Of a stretch of DNA of 64,000 nucleotides, positions 21,330 to 33,300 are shown in pieces. Under the pieces are notes generated by a model. That model was given only the letters and a program-made list of their open reading frames with translations. It was not told where the DNA came from and did no database searches. Both the position numbers and the translations under genes were made by a program. Every line of letters begins with the position of its first letter. Position 1 is the stretch's first letter. Origin of the DNA: Metellina segmentata (Eukaryota > Arthropoda > Arachnida > Araneae > Tetragnathidae); the NCBI GenBank assembly GCA_947359465.1, contig OX375873.1, positions 131,642,899-131,706,898 on the forward strand, given 5' to 3'.

Positions 21330-22375
21330 TTTTTAAACTTCACAATTTATTAAATCCGTTTTGCATATTTTTCACTGAAGTACATTATATTGGACCTTTG
21401 AGAAGTATTTATAGGTGAATTGATGTTTCGTTAATGCAATATGCAATTGAATTTTCAATACAATATGCAATTGAACCACTGGATAATCTACCTAAAATTA
21501 TCTGCATTATTTAGGCAATTGATTTTGACTTTTGATTCTGAAGTAGGATAAATCAAATCATGTCCTTAATAAAACTATGATATTCAGAAGATGAAAACTT
21601 TAATGAGAGCTATGATTCTAAGAGAGCTTCTATTGCTTTGAATAGAATGTAGAATCCTCTGTTTTTAAATGGAGATCTCCTTTGTACTTTCGTTGCAAAT
21701 GATTTTAAATATCTATCTTCAAAATAATCTTGAGTAACGAAAGGCAAAAATGTGTTCATTCGCTTTTAGCGTCGCTGCACGGGTGTTTGTATAAATATTA
21801 TGGAGTCGCCACCTTTAGTGGTTCCTGCTCTGGCTTCTTGAAGAATTCCCACCTCAAATGCTGGTTAGCAGCAGTCAGTTATTTAATGTTATTCAAGAAA
21901 GTTATCAACTGTAAAAAGCATCCCGGAAACAATAAATCATAATTTATTCATTTCTGTTAACTGTTATACTGTTAACAATTATCAATAATAAAACTTATTG
22001 GTCTAAACATCCGTGCCTTTGAGAACGGAATTAACATTTGCATCTAGAACGGAATTATCATTTGGATAGGAAAAAAGCACACGCACGTAATTCTTTATAT
22101 TTGGTTTCTCGCCCAGCTGTCATATAACTGGAGCATGCGAACGTGTTTAAAATTTGCCTAATGATAGTTGCCATAACACCCTTCAAGTTTGGAGCCGAAG
22201 GTTTAAAACGACTAATCACACAGTAAGAGTGACTCACTTTTTCCTGGACGTAGAGTCATAACATGATGAGACTTGTCGGCGATCTCTGAATAAATTTGCA
22301 TCAAGAAAGACTGGCTTTAAAAAATCGACACTGAAGCTGCACTGTCGGCTGCCAAATCTGGATGGTGTGAATTGC
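21330..22375. other. no gene recognised; a short dispersed repeat near 22110-22180
   Basis: The stretch with cagctgtcat, gcatgcgaacgtgtttaaaa and cctaatgat resembles 52985-53030 (cagctgcgtgcgaacgtgct, cctaatgattgcca). Otherwise nothing is recognised. Confidence 0.35.
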
Positions 22376-22960
22376 GTCCATGCCTTGTAAGAACAGGAGA
22401 AGGACATCTTCACGGCGATTGTGGTACTTTTAACTCCGTCTTGTCGTCTCGAGCTCCGGGTGCCAGAAGACTATGTGTTCCGTGTCGTTGTGGAAAGGTG
22501 CATCTCAATTTGGACGTAGAAACTCTAAGTTGCTGGACGAGGTGGTCTGTATGGACCTCTTTAGAAGTTTGGAAGAAATTCCCGGGAAGTAGGTGTACCA
22601 TACACTAGCTGAGTTGAAGACGCATGCAGGTCTTCCTTCAGACAAGAGCGCAAACTTGAAATAAGGCTTTAGCATAGTATTAGTACAGTTAACGATCTCA
22701 AAACACTTCATCTCTGTCTTAACATACCCCGATGGAAACGCTTAACCATTCCGTTGGCTGCCGTTGATAAGGCGTGCAACTGCGTTGAACTGCGAGCAAT
22801 TCTGAAAGAGATCCACAAAGTTCGCTTCTATATTGTCTCTCAGGATCAGTTGGTTTGGGTTTTTTATGGCACACAAGGTCCTTTAACGGACAAGCTGCTC
22901 CCAACGCAAGATATAATTTACCCAATAAAAACAGGAAAAACAGTCAAAGTAGTAAAATAG
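22376..22960 (+). other. possible broken coding region, unrecognised
   Basis: GC content rises relative to the flanks. Frames such as 22372-22608 and 22754-22960 stay open with mixed amino-acid composition (for example VDKACNCVELRAILKEIHKV). No domain is recognised, and the frames do not join cleanly, so a decayed gene or transposon ORF is as likely as a host gene. Confidence 0.2.
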
Positions 22961-23399
22961 TAGTCTAAAAGTTAAGCTTTCAAATACTATTACAACAAGT
23001 TAATATATTAAAGTTTAAAAATTCAAATACTGGATGAATCTTTGTTTTCAATACAAAGAATGGTAGATGAATGTTACAATTTTTTTAAATATGATTAATG
23101 ACTGCTATATACATTTGAAACATGAAAATAACAACTATATACATTTTAAAATTTCGGAAATAGTTTATTTCTTAAAAAAGGAGAGCGGAGTGAAGAGGAT
23201 TATCCAGCAAGACGGATAATGTAGGTGAGGAATCTTAAAAAAATTGTATGTAAAAGTAAATACCCAGGACATGAAGTTAAGAAATGCGAGATAGTTAGAT
23301 TTATTTCAGTGGTGGAATAAAATATAATTTTTTTTCCATTCAGCAAGTATCGATTTGTAATCCTCGAAAGTTCGATACGAAGCCTAGTGTTAAAATTAT

Positions 23400-23640
23400 G
23401 TCTAGACGGCGAGAACAAAAAGAAGGCCGAAAGGGAGATAACGGGTTGAATTCTGTGGAGTTTAGGGGCATGGAGTACACAGAGTGGAAAAAATCATTCC
23501 AAATTATGTCTGAGTTTTTTGTATGGAATCCAAAAACTCAAAACGTTTAATAGCATTCTTTGCAGTATTGTCTGCAAGTTCATTGACGGTAATCCCAACA
23601 TGTCCAGGCATCCAAAAGAAAGAGATGAACACACGTATAT
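23400..23640 (-). mobile_element. LINE RNase H C-terminal fragment
   Basis: On the minus strand FFWMPGHVGITVNELADNTA near 23610-23555 is the conserved end of LINE RNase H (W.PGH.GI.GNE.AD), including the catalytic-site His and Asp. The downstream remainder is degenerate. No upstream polymerase was seen. Confidence 0.65.
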
Positions 23641-24159
23641 TTTTTCGATGAAATAAAACAGACACAGCGCGTGTGTTTAGGTAAGGTTTATTGCTTTAAT
23701 TGTTACAGTGAGTTTTTAAATATGGGATGGTTCGTGGAAGTTGGTACCTTCACTGTTGTTCAGTAGATGGGCACTAATCAGATATCAACTGTTCAATCTG
23801 GCGATCATGGAATTTGTGTCCCCACTTCCTCAAAGCGCACTATGTGTATTGACACCGAGGAGGATAATTTAATTGATGTTGCACTCTATGATAAATTTTC
23901 TTACGCAGAAAGGGATTACAAGAGTTAACGTAATACAAGAATTTAACGTCTTGCCAATATTGATTATGATAAAATTGAAAGGGCAAGAAATTACTTACCT
24001 GTCCTTACATTTTCGTTGCAATTAAAAAATTTCAATGCAAAATATTTCTGGTTCTCGTTTTAGACATAAATTTAGATAAAAACTATAATCTCGTAAAAAA
24101 AAAATTTAGACAATGAAGGACTTAAATGCCTTTCTCAGTTTATGGTAACACTTATAACA

Positions 24160-25056
24160 TCTATATATATATATATATTTCTCTTACGTGGCACGCAAAA
24201 AAGACGTTACTTGCTATCGCGTTTTGGCAACACTGTACGATTGTTTGTTTTATCACGAATCCTCGCGGCCTCAATTGAATTTAGAGCGTTATCGGAATAA
24301 CTTTGTTCTTTCTTTCTATTATAAAAAAAATTGTCAATCTTTTTTAGGTTTATTCGCTTTGTGATTGGTAAAAGCGAGTCACGTGATAGCGAGTCTTGCG
24401 GTTCAACGGGCTAATGAATTTGGAGCACGCGCAGACGATAGAGTTATTTTTTTAATTAATTCATAAAATTTGAGAGCACGCGCTAGAGAGTTTGCAAAGT
24501 TTTCAGAACCGGCAAATTCGGTCGCAGTTTCCATAACAACGCTCAAATATGAAAATATTAAGTACTATTACAACAAACAACTTTTAAAATTATGATGAGA
24601 TTATCTCTGAATTTTAACAATATCTTATGCTAAAATATTTCCTTTTTTTTATGTGGAAATAAGATGTTTTGTTCTTGACATTTTTTAAAATTTTGTTTTT
24701 ATTTACACTATGTTTCCGTGTACGAGCCGAGAATTTTTGCAACGATTTCTAAAGCTCAAGTACTGGGGTCGGCGTATATACGAATCCGCTTATCTCACCA
24801 AAAAAGGAGGCAATTTTCCGTTACTCGGGGGCATACGATAAATATCGCAATGGCAAGGGAAGGGAAGGGAACCTTCAATTAACGTCGAACTAGAGGTCCG
24901 GGATCAATCCAGTAGCGATCCATATGGGGATGGATTGTGAAGCAATCCCCTCCCCTCATTGTTAAAAAGTGTAGTTGGCAAAGCGAAATAAATATGATTG
25001 CGTAACAATCATCGGGGGTTGACGAGCGATAGCGTGCAGGGGGCGGAGCCCCCTAG
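24160..25056 (+). mobile_element. non-autonomous Helitron
   Basis: The 5' end TCTATATATATA follows an A (24159). The 3' end is a GC hairpin (gggggc gga gccccc) and CTAG ending at 25056, followed by T. Helitrons insert between A and T, start with TC and end CTRR. There is no Rep/helicase ORF, so it would need a partner in trans. Near 24875-24915 it carries a rearranged piece of the local SINE tail (ttaacgtcgaactaga, ggtccgggatcaatcc), either captured or inserted. Confidence 0.7.
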
Positions 25057-26782
25057 TTTAACTATATTACTGTAAACAGTTTATAGTCTGAATTTTAAGA
25101 TTTCACACAAACAAACAATCAAATGCAACTAGTTATAAGCTTGACATTGAATGTACTGAAAGACCAGAAAATAGCTGTAGATAACGATTGAACAAATGGT
25201 GAGGATAGTGATTAAATTTGTTAATTAGCACTGTCAACAAATATAATGTTAAAAAAATCTCTGTATTAAGGAAAAAGACAATTTCGTTGAAATGAAAGAA
25301 AGGAAAAAATTTGTAACAAATGAAAACTTGAGCCGTTGCAAAAGTAATATATACCAACAAATGTAATTATAAACAAATGTTTTGAATATTAATGATATCT
25401 GTAACAATTTCATGCCAAAAATATAATAAAGATTTGTATTTCATGTATGTGTTGTATTCGTCTTATTAGTTTAAAAGTTTTTAAAAGTGGGATTAAATGC
25501 TTAAAACAATAGGTTTTTGAAAAGTAAATATATTGTTACTAAACATTTAAAATTTATTTAAAGCATGTGAGATACGATAAAATTTGGTGAATTATTAAGG
25601 TTCAAAGTTATTTTTTTTCCTAATCAGAATATATTTATAAATATATAATAAATCTGAAAAGAAAGTAGTGATCGAAAAAGAAAGGTGGCTTTAAAAAACC
25701 AATTAAACGCATATTTGCTTTGAATCAAATATTCATACGATCAGTTTTTCTATTTCTGGTTCAAATCATTTTATTTTTAAATAAATTATAATTGTATTAT
25801 ACAAAAAAACCTGTAAATAGCTTTAAATAGACTGAAATAATCAAATGTTTTGTTGATCATAATTTTTTTTCCAAAGTTCTTTTCTGTTTTTAAAGGTTGT
25901 TTCCTGCAGTTATTTTATTAATTTTTTTTTTCTATCCAAAATCTGGTCTATTTTTTTAATGTTTTTTTATTTTTAAAAGTAACGCAAAAACACGAGTAGA
26001 ATTTTATTAAATTTCAAACACAGAACGAAAGTTCTATTTATTTTTTTAGTAAAATTAGGTAAACTAAGTTTTAAAAAATCTTACCTCATCCCCTCTTTTT
26101 TTTTATTTTTATAAAATCTACAATGGTTGAGTGCAGTTCTTTAAAACTTTTTCAACTTATCAAAAGATAAACACTTGAAATACACGTTCACGTCGTTCTA
26201 AGTTTATGATCAACCATTGTTGGTAGGCCTTTGGTTTGAGACGTCAGGCTAGCGTACGTGGCCTTTGTATAGAGTGGGTGATGGGTAAACCCAGTGAAAA
26301 ATAAGTTTTAAAAATAATTTTTTCATCAATTGTTCGATATTCAGCTTTTATTTCACAACATTTGCTTTTTCTAAATAAATGTTTGAATTGCGAAAGGTTT
26401 TTCGTTGAAGAGAAATATCGCATTCTACAGATGCACATCTACCTGATAATTTTAATAAAGCATTCAATGATTTTTTTGATGATTCTGCACGAGTAACCGT
26501 AATTCTTATCAAACGTACGATACATTGAAATTGGTTGATTACGCTTCAATTCTTATCAATTCTTTTCTGTTAATAAGAATTTTTTAAACTGACTATAATT
26601 TGCGAGAGAACTAAGCTGCTACCCTCTTTATTTACTCCATGTTTTTTTATTTACAGTTATAACACTTCTCTGGAAAGTTAGAAATTGAGTCAATTCTTTT
26701 CACTGGGCAAAATGTAAAGGCCATCACCGCGCTTTCATAAATGGCTCCTTTAGCCTGAATTTTAGCTCTTAAGCATGCCTTG
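25057..26782. other. AT-rich spacer, nothing recognised
   Basis: A/T-rich sequence without coding signal. A weak piggyBac-like similarity on the minus strand near 26300-26400 (TIDEKII) was considered too short to call. Confidence 0.35.
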
Positions 26783-26896
26783 CACTAGAGCAACGCGGAG
26801 GCGGCCGGCCAATCGGCGACGTTTCCCCTGTCAATCACTGCTTTTTTCTTCTCTGATTGGTTGACACATCCGCTCCGTAACCGCGTTGCTCTAGTG
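26783..26896. mobile_element. 114-bp element with perfect 16-bp terminal inverted repeats
   Basis: cactagagcaacgcgg at 26783-26798 and its exact reverse complement at 26881-26896 bound a GC-richer core. The core contains gccaatcgg and ctctgattggttg, which are CCAAT boxes in opposite orientations. It ends 278 bp before the SDR start codon. It could be a tiny MITE or a palindromic promoter element; no clear target-site duplication. Confidence 0.55.
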
Positions 26897-27174
26897 TAGA
26901 ACTTGCTTGAGTTCAGCGCCGTCAGCAATGATTTCAAATTGGGGAAACTCATAGAATCTGTTTTTGCGATGGCAGCCCTTTACCTAGGTGAGACCTTAAT
27001 ACCTATACCTATATCTAAAGCTGGACAGGCCTACGGTCATCTGTCTTCTAACTAGAGCTTCATTATAAAGTGTTTTATTCCTAAAGCTTTATTTACGCCG
27101 CATATTAGTGCTATCAAGAGTATGAATGTCATAAATATAAATTCATCTGTTTTTCATTTGTCTGTCACTACAGC

Positions 27175-27373
27175 ATGGAGGCTATGGACATATGCCTAGA
27201 GACTGCTAAGGATGTGTCTTATTTCATCATTAACCATCCATTTTACTTGGCCGTAGGAAGCGTTGTCATTCTCGCCAGTCTGGTACGATTATACTGTAGG
27301 TTCACTCTGGGGATATGCGACTGCGATGAAGATATGACTGGGAAGACCGTCCTTATTACGGGAGCATCTGCCG
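27175..27373 (+). CDS. SDR exon 1
   Basis: Codes residues 1-66 and one base of codon 67: start Met, hydrophobic anchor, [12 protein letters not shown]. Donor is CCG|GTAAGA. The next exon completes the glycine motif, so the intron splits TGxxxGIG. Confidence 0.9.
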
Positions 27374-30300
27374 GTAAGAACTATAAATTCTGTACGTCTT
27401 ATTTATTAATGGAATTCCTGTTATGTACGAGTAATGGTGTACTCGCTTCCCATAAGACATGTTGCTATTTTAAAGGACGAAGAGGACTGGCCTGTCATGG
27501 AAGTGTGGATCACTTACCAACCACAACAGTTTACACTCTACTTAATGAGAAAGTTAAGAACTTTTGCATTCCTAAGCGATCTGTACTTTTTAGCAGTTGC
27601 TGTAATTACAATGATTTCGGATTTGATTGAATCTTGTGACCCAAAAAAGACAAGCTACGACAATGGGAGGATTTAGTGATACTGTTTTGTTAGGTCAAAA
27701 GAATTGCACAGATTAAATTTAAATTAATAAGAGTATGATATAATAGAAATTCAAGAGTAACCGAAAATAAAATATATGTATGTGCAACAACAAAATAATT
27801 TAATTGTTTCACTCCTATGAGAAATCACTAGGGAAGCAAGTTAATGAACAAGAGCCGCTCATATTTACCATTTTTTTTATTATATAATACATTTCTTTCT
27901 CCTTCTCAAAATATACATTCCAAACATTCCACAAAACGTATCCCGCCGTAAAATTTTTTTAAATCGTAATCTGAATTCCTATTTACGTATATATACTCCC
28001 CTTCCACTGTTGAAGAACAAACATACTCTCTTGAACGAACAGCCCGTCTCGTGTTAAGAATACTATAAGTTAGAATATAACTGGCCTAATGTCCACTTGT
28101 TCCATATACTAATTTTTGTTATATTTAAAATAACTGCCACAGAACTCAATATCAACATTAGGCACCTAGAAAAACGTTGCTTGTTTCTGTTTGTCCACGT
28201 GTGCCTGATATCGTTTGCACGCTCGCATTGGTATCTCGGATTAGGATGAATTAATAATAGCTTGCAGTTTAATTATTTTGTTTTGGTTCTTTAGATTCTA
28301 ACTGGAAATATTATAAAATATGTTTTTAGAATTTTTATTCTTGTTATCATTGGAACTTCTCGTGTTTATTCTTCGACATCGTCGATCAAATTTTGTACGA
28401 ACGTATGTAATCATTATATCAGAGTCACGGCATGTGTTAATGTACCTACAATTTTGCAAATAAATAATTTTTTAATTATAAACTTCACTTAATTGAATCT
28501 ATTTTATCGCTTAAGACAGCTGCGTCAGAAAATAATTTATGATTTCACTTACGTTTACATTCAGTAAGAGACTTTTAAAAACAATCATGCTATAAGACGG
28601 GGGTTCCCAAAGTGTGCGCGGCACCCTGGGGTATCACGTAGAGATGAGGGGTGCCACGAAGCGCCCGTCATTTCTAATTTAATCTATTGCTAAGCAACAG
28701 AAAAAAGTATTAAAGGTCACTCATCAAATAGAGTTTCACTCCCCAACCAAAAGCTTGTTCAAGGAAATTTTATTTGTATTATTTATATTTTCACCTACCT
28801 ATGTTTTCCTATTAAGTACAATTAAAGTATTTGTGTGAATTTTAAATACGAGTTGTTTTAATTATGTATGTTCCTACCACTTCTCTAATTTCTTCTTCAT
28901 AGTCGTACAAATATGAAATTTATATATGTACTAATATACCACACATAGATATTACATGATTAGGGTGCCGTGAGAAAATTCTAATTCTCTAAAGGGTCCC
29001 ACGATTTGGATAAGTTTGTGAACCCCTGTTATAGGAGTTAATGTGTCAAATGTCCCTCACTTCACTTCCAGACTTCTTTCTGTCAGGACCAGGTATTGAT
29101 AATCCTGTTCAGTGTGATACTTGATGTCTCAGATACATTATAAAACCTACATACAGGAGTGGACAGGCTTGCAAGCTTTATGGGGGAAATTTTTAAATGA
29201 CATGGGTACATGTTTTGTCTCAATACCCGTCAAAGGGACGTTACAGTTGGCTGAACAGGCAGATTTGTTTTTAACGATTTAAAAGACGATAGTTGCAAAT
29301 AGACAATAGTTTGAGTTTTCTTAGTTGTTGTTTTCAAACACCAAACATTAGCTCTTATCACATTAGTTTATGAGCACTCCAATTTTATAAACCCCGATAC
29401 GCCTGAAACCCTAATGCAGTAACCTCGTCTAAGTGTTCAGCCGTCATAAGATTCCCAGTCGCATAAATTACGCGATTTCTTTATATGCGCATGCAGGTGG
29501 TAAAAGTTTCCTACTTAAGGTTAAGGAACAGTTGTTTTTAGTTTGATAACAAATACAAATATTGACGACCAGCTACAGGCTCAAGCCCAACAAGGCTGGT
29601 CCTTTGTTTATGAATTCCCCAATTCCCACTGACTATCCAATTGTGTCTTAAATTCGTACACTCCCTTTGAATTAACTATATTTTCTGGCAACGCGTTCCA
29701 ACTGTCTATTACCCTATTAAAGTAGAAGTTTTTCCTTAAATCCCGATTAAAATGTCTTATTCAATTTATACCCATGACCCCTTGTTCTGTTATCCCTATT
29801 GAAATTTAAGCCCTCTGTGTCCCCTTGTTTTACCAACTTGAAAAGCTGAATCAAATCCCCCTCCTTCTTCTTTCCAGTGTATACATGTTTAGCTTACTTA
29901 AACGTTCATTATAGTCGAAATTTGCTAGCCCCTTTATTATTTTTGTAGCTCTGTGCTGAACCCGTTCAATTGATTCTATGTCCTTTCTCATATATGTATC
30001 CCAGAATTGTACAGCATATTCTAGATGTGGTCTTACTAAACCCTTATATAACGGCACGATTATATTCTTATCCCTTGAAGTTAGTCTTTTTAATATACCC
30101 CAATAACCTATTAGCCTTTTTACCTGCAGCTGAACATTGGTGACCCATTTTAAAATCCCTGTGAATTATCACCCCAAGATCCTTGACTGTTTCTCCCACC
30201 TTTACCTTTACTCCCTGCATACAGTACTCGGCTCCACTGTTCCTGTAACCCATATGCAGAACTTGACATTTCCCTACATTAAATGACATACCCCATTTTA

Positions 30301-33300
30301 CAGCCCATTCGGATATCTTACCAAAATCCCCTTGTAAATTTTCTATCTGTAACTTGGTATCCACTGTCCCCCATATTTTTAAGTCATCTGCAAATATACT
30401 ATTTCTATTCTTCATCCCCTGACCTATATCATCTATGAAAATTATAAATAAAATTGGTCCCAAAACTGATCCCTGAGGCACCCCACTTATAACTTCTGTC
30501 CACTGTGAATAATTTCCTTTTACCTGCACTCTCTGCTTTCTACCCAATAACCAATTCTTTATCCATATTAATATTTTTCCCTGAATCCCCAGCCTTTCCA
30601 ATTTAAACAGTAATGCCTCATGAGGTACTTTATCAAAAGCGTTTTGAAAATCTATGTACAGGATATCCACACTGCTCTTATTATCCAGCTCCTCAGTAAT
30701 TTTTTCGTAGAATTTCAAAAGGTTTGTAGAGCAGGATCTGCCATTCCTAAACTCGTACTGATTCTCTCATAACAGTCCCCCCTCCTCCAAGTATAACATT
30801 ATATGCTTTTTTAACAGATTCAAATATTTTGCAAATTACTGATGTTAGACTTACTGGTCTATTGTTGCCCGGATCACTTTGTATTCCCTTTTTGAAAATT
30901 GGAGTTATGTTGGCTAACTTCCAATCCATTGGTACCCAACCTGTGCTATATGTTGAATTAAATATCGTGTGAATTACTTCCCCCAGTTCTTCCGCGCATT
31001 CCACTAGTACTCTCGGATAAATATCGTCTGGCCCTGGTGCTTTAGATGGCTTAATTCTTTTCAACTTATGTACTATTTCTTCCCTGTCTAAAGCAATACT
31101 AGGCCAGAAAATTTTAGCAATATTAGGCCAGAAAAGAACTGATGTAAAAGTTGGTTCGTCAGGTTTTATGGCACCAGGGTCATTTGGCCAAACAGCGCCC
31201 TTCACGACACAAAAGAAAATGTTTTACTGATACAGAAATAAGGTACTCCCATGGATGGTATCGAACCTGTTCCGCCTGCAACTCGAAAAATCGATGTAAA
31301 GATTGTATGATCCGTACCAGCAAATTTCCTTTGAATTATTACTAGCCACTGCGAGGACAGCACTGGTACGTACCCGTGACAGTTTTTTTAGTAGGGTCTG
31401 GTCTAACCACTGCTTGCTAACTCCCGGTGATTGTTTCGAATTCCAATTTGGTTTGCTTCACAAACCAACATCACAGCCAATTCGAATTGCAAAAAGATCC
31501 AATCGCCATGACGTCACAATCTCATGCGAAAATATAAATATTCAATTGAAAAATTATTTATTAAAAAAAATCAAATGTAAAGGTATCAATCTATTGTAAA
31601 ATTGTCCATGAATGAAAAGTTACAATTAAAAAATTATTTGTTTTAAAAAAAAATAAAATGTGGCTAAAATTCGTTGAAATTTTCAAACCATCTTTAACGA
31701 TTCCAATTTAACAAAAAAGAACTAAACATTGAAATTATTTTTTGTTTGTTTCTTTAGCTTCGGTTCGCTCGAATCGTTTGAGCGTAGGAAACGGAATCTG
31801 ATTTCTCGATATAAATAAAACATTCGTATGGGAAACAAATATAAAAGTTACAGTTTAAAAGTTATTTATTTAAAGAAAGTAATATAATTAAGCAGTTACA
31901 ATTTTCGGCAGGTTTCAAATTTGTTGAAATTTTTACTCTATCTTAAACGATCTAAGAGATAGAAAAAAAGAACTACATAACTCCAGTTAAAACCTTATTT
32001 GTCTTGTTCGTCCGCTGAAATCGTTCCTCGGAAAATTAAGCTTGGACATGTGTGGCTCTTGCGCCATAAATAACCTACCAACCAACCTCGGAAAATCAAA
32101 CGGAAACGGAAAAAATTAATTTAGAATTTGTCATCTCTTCATACTGTTGCAATTCTAAAGAAAACAATAATAATTAAACTGCAATAATTTAATTTTAAAA
32201 TGTTTTTAATTAAATTTTAAAAATCGGGCGCGATAAAAAAAATTGTAAAAAAATTTCGGAGTACTTGTGTGTCAAATCTCATTATTGTAAGTGCCATAGA
32301 TTCATGAGGACAGACCACGGACACACATAAATACTACCTTTTGTAATAGTAGAGATTGTTGGGGGAAAATAAGGTTTTTTTAATATTTAACAAGTATTCA
32401 AGCTTATTCAGCCCTCGCATACATCGGTCCCAGAGGAATTTTTTCACATCCTCTAAGAACCTGTCCATCTCAGCCTACACATAATGTGTGTGCCAGACTT
32501 TTCACATTGTCATAACTTTAAAATGTCTTGACTTAGAGAAATATCGTGCTTCCTTCAGAGCATGTCCTCTGTGTCAAGAGGAGCCTTGTAAAAGGCTTTC
32601 TGCTGCTAATTCTTTAAAATCTTGAAAACCTTTAATTTTTTAAAAAGTTAATAGCATACTGCTAATTATCCTGCTTATTTTTCAAATTCTAAATTGAATG
32701 AAAAGATGAAAGGTCTTCATTGAATGCAGCCCCAGGTGCAGAATTATATTCAGTAATGTGCAACAAAACTCCAAGCAATTTCAATTGTTCTGCACGAATT
32801 TTATCCGAATTTTAAAAATTGCAGTCAAATCAAAAAGAATCGTAAAACATAATTATCGCCCACATATGTATGATATATTTATAATAAAACATCCAAATTA
32901 ATTAACTTACTTTATTTAAACCAAGACATACTTTCAGAATTCGCAATTCTGTCGATAACTTTTGAAGTTAAAGGTTCTGTCATTGACATAGATGTGTTAT
33001 TTATAACGTGTTTGTGGTCATTTAGGAGGTGTAGGGAGGTTGTTCCGTAGGTAAAGAAAAAAAGTGTGGCAAGGAGCGCGCTTTGTACTGCAGACCATCG
33101 TCACTTATAATTTAAAAAAAATCGGCCATAATTTTGATAAAATTAAGGAAAAGTTGTTTTGCAAAGAAATTTTTCTGCGACGTACGTCGCAATTTCAAGC
33201 ACTTCTGCTCCCCTGCTTATAAATCATGTTAGCATAAAAGTGGGAGAAGCCAACACACACACAATCCATCCTAAGCTCTATAATATCACTTACTAACCTC

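Noticed and set aside
26244..26438. Possible piggyBac-derived fragment (TIDEKII on the minus strand)
   Set aside because: Only one short motif fits; no further transposase blocks or TTAA ends were found.
27175..27630. 151-codon single-exon reading of the first SDR exon
   Set aside because: The frame runs into intron 1 after TGASA; a strong donor at 27374 and the matching exon 2 give the conserved TGASAGIG motif.
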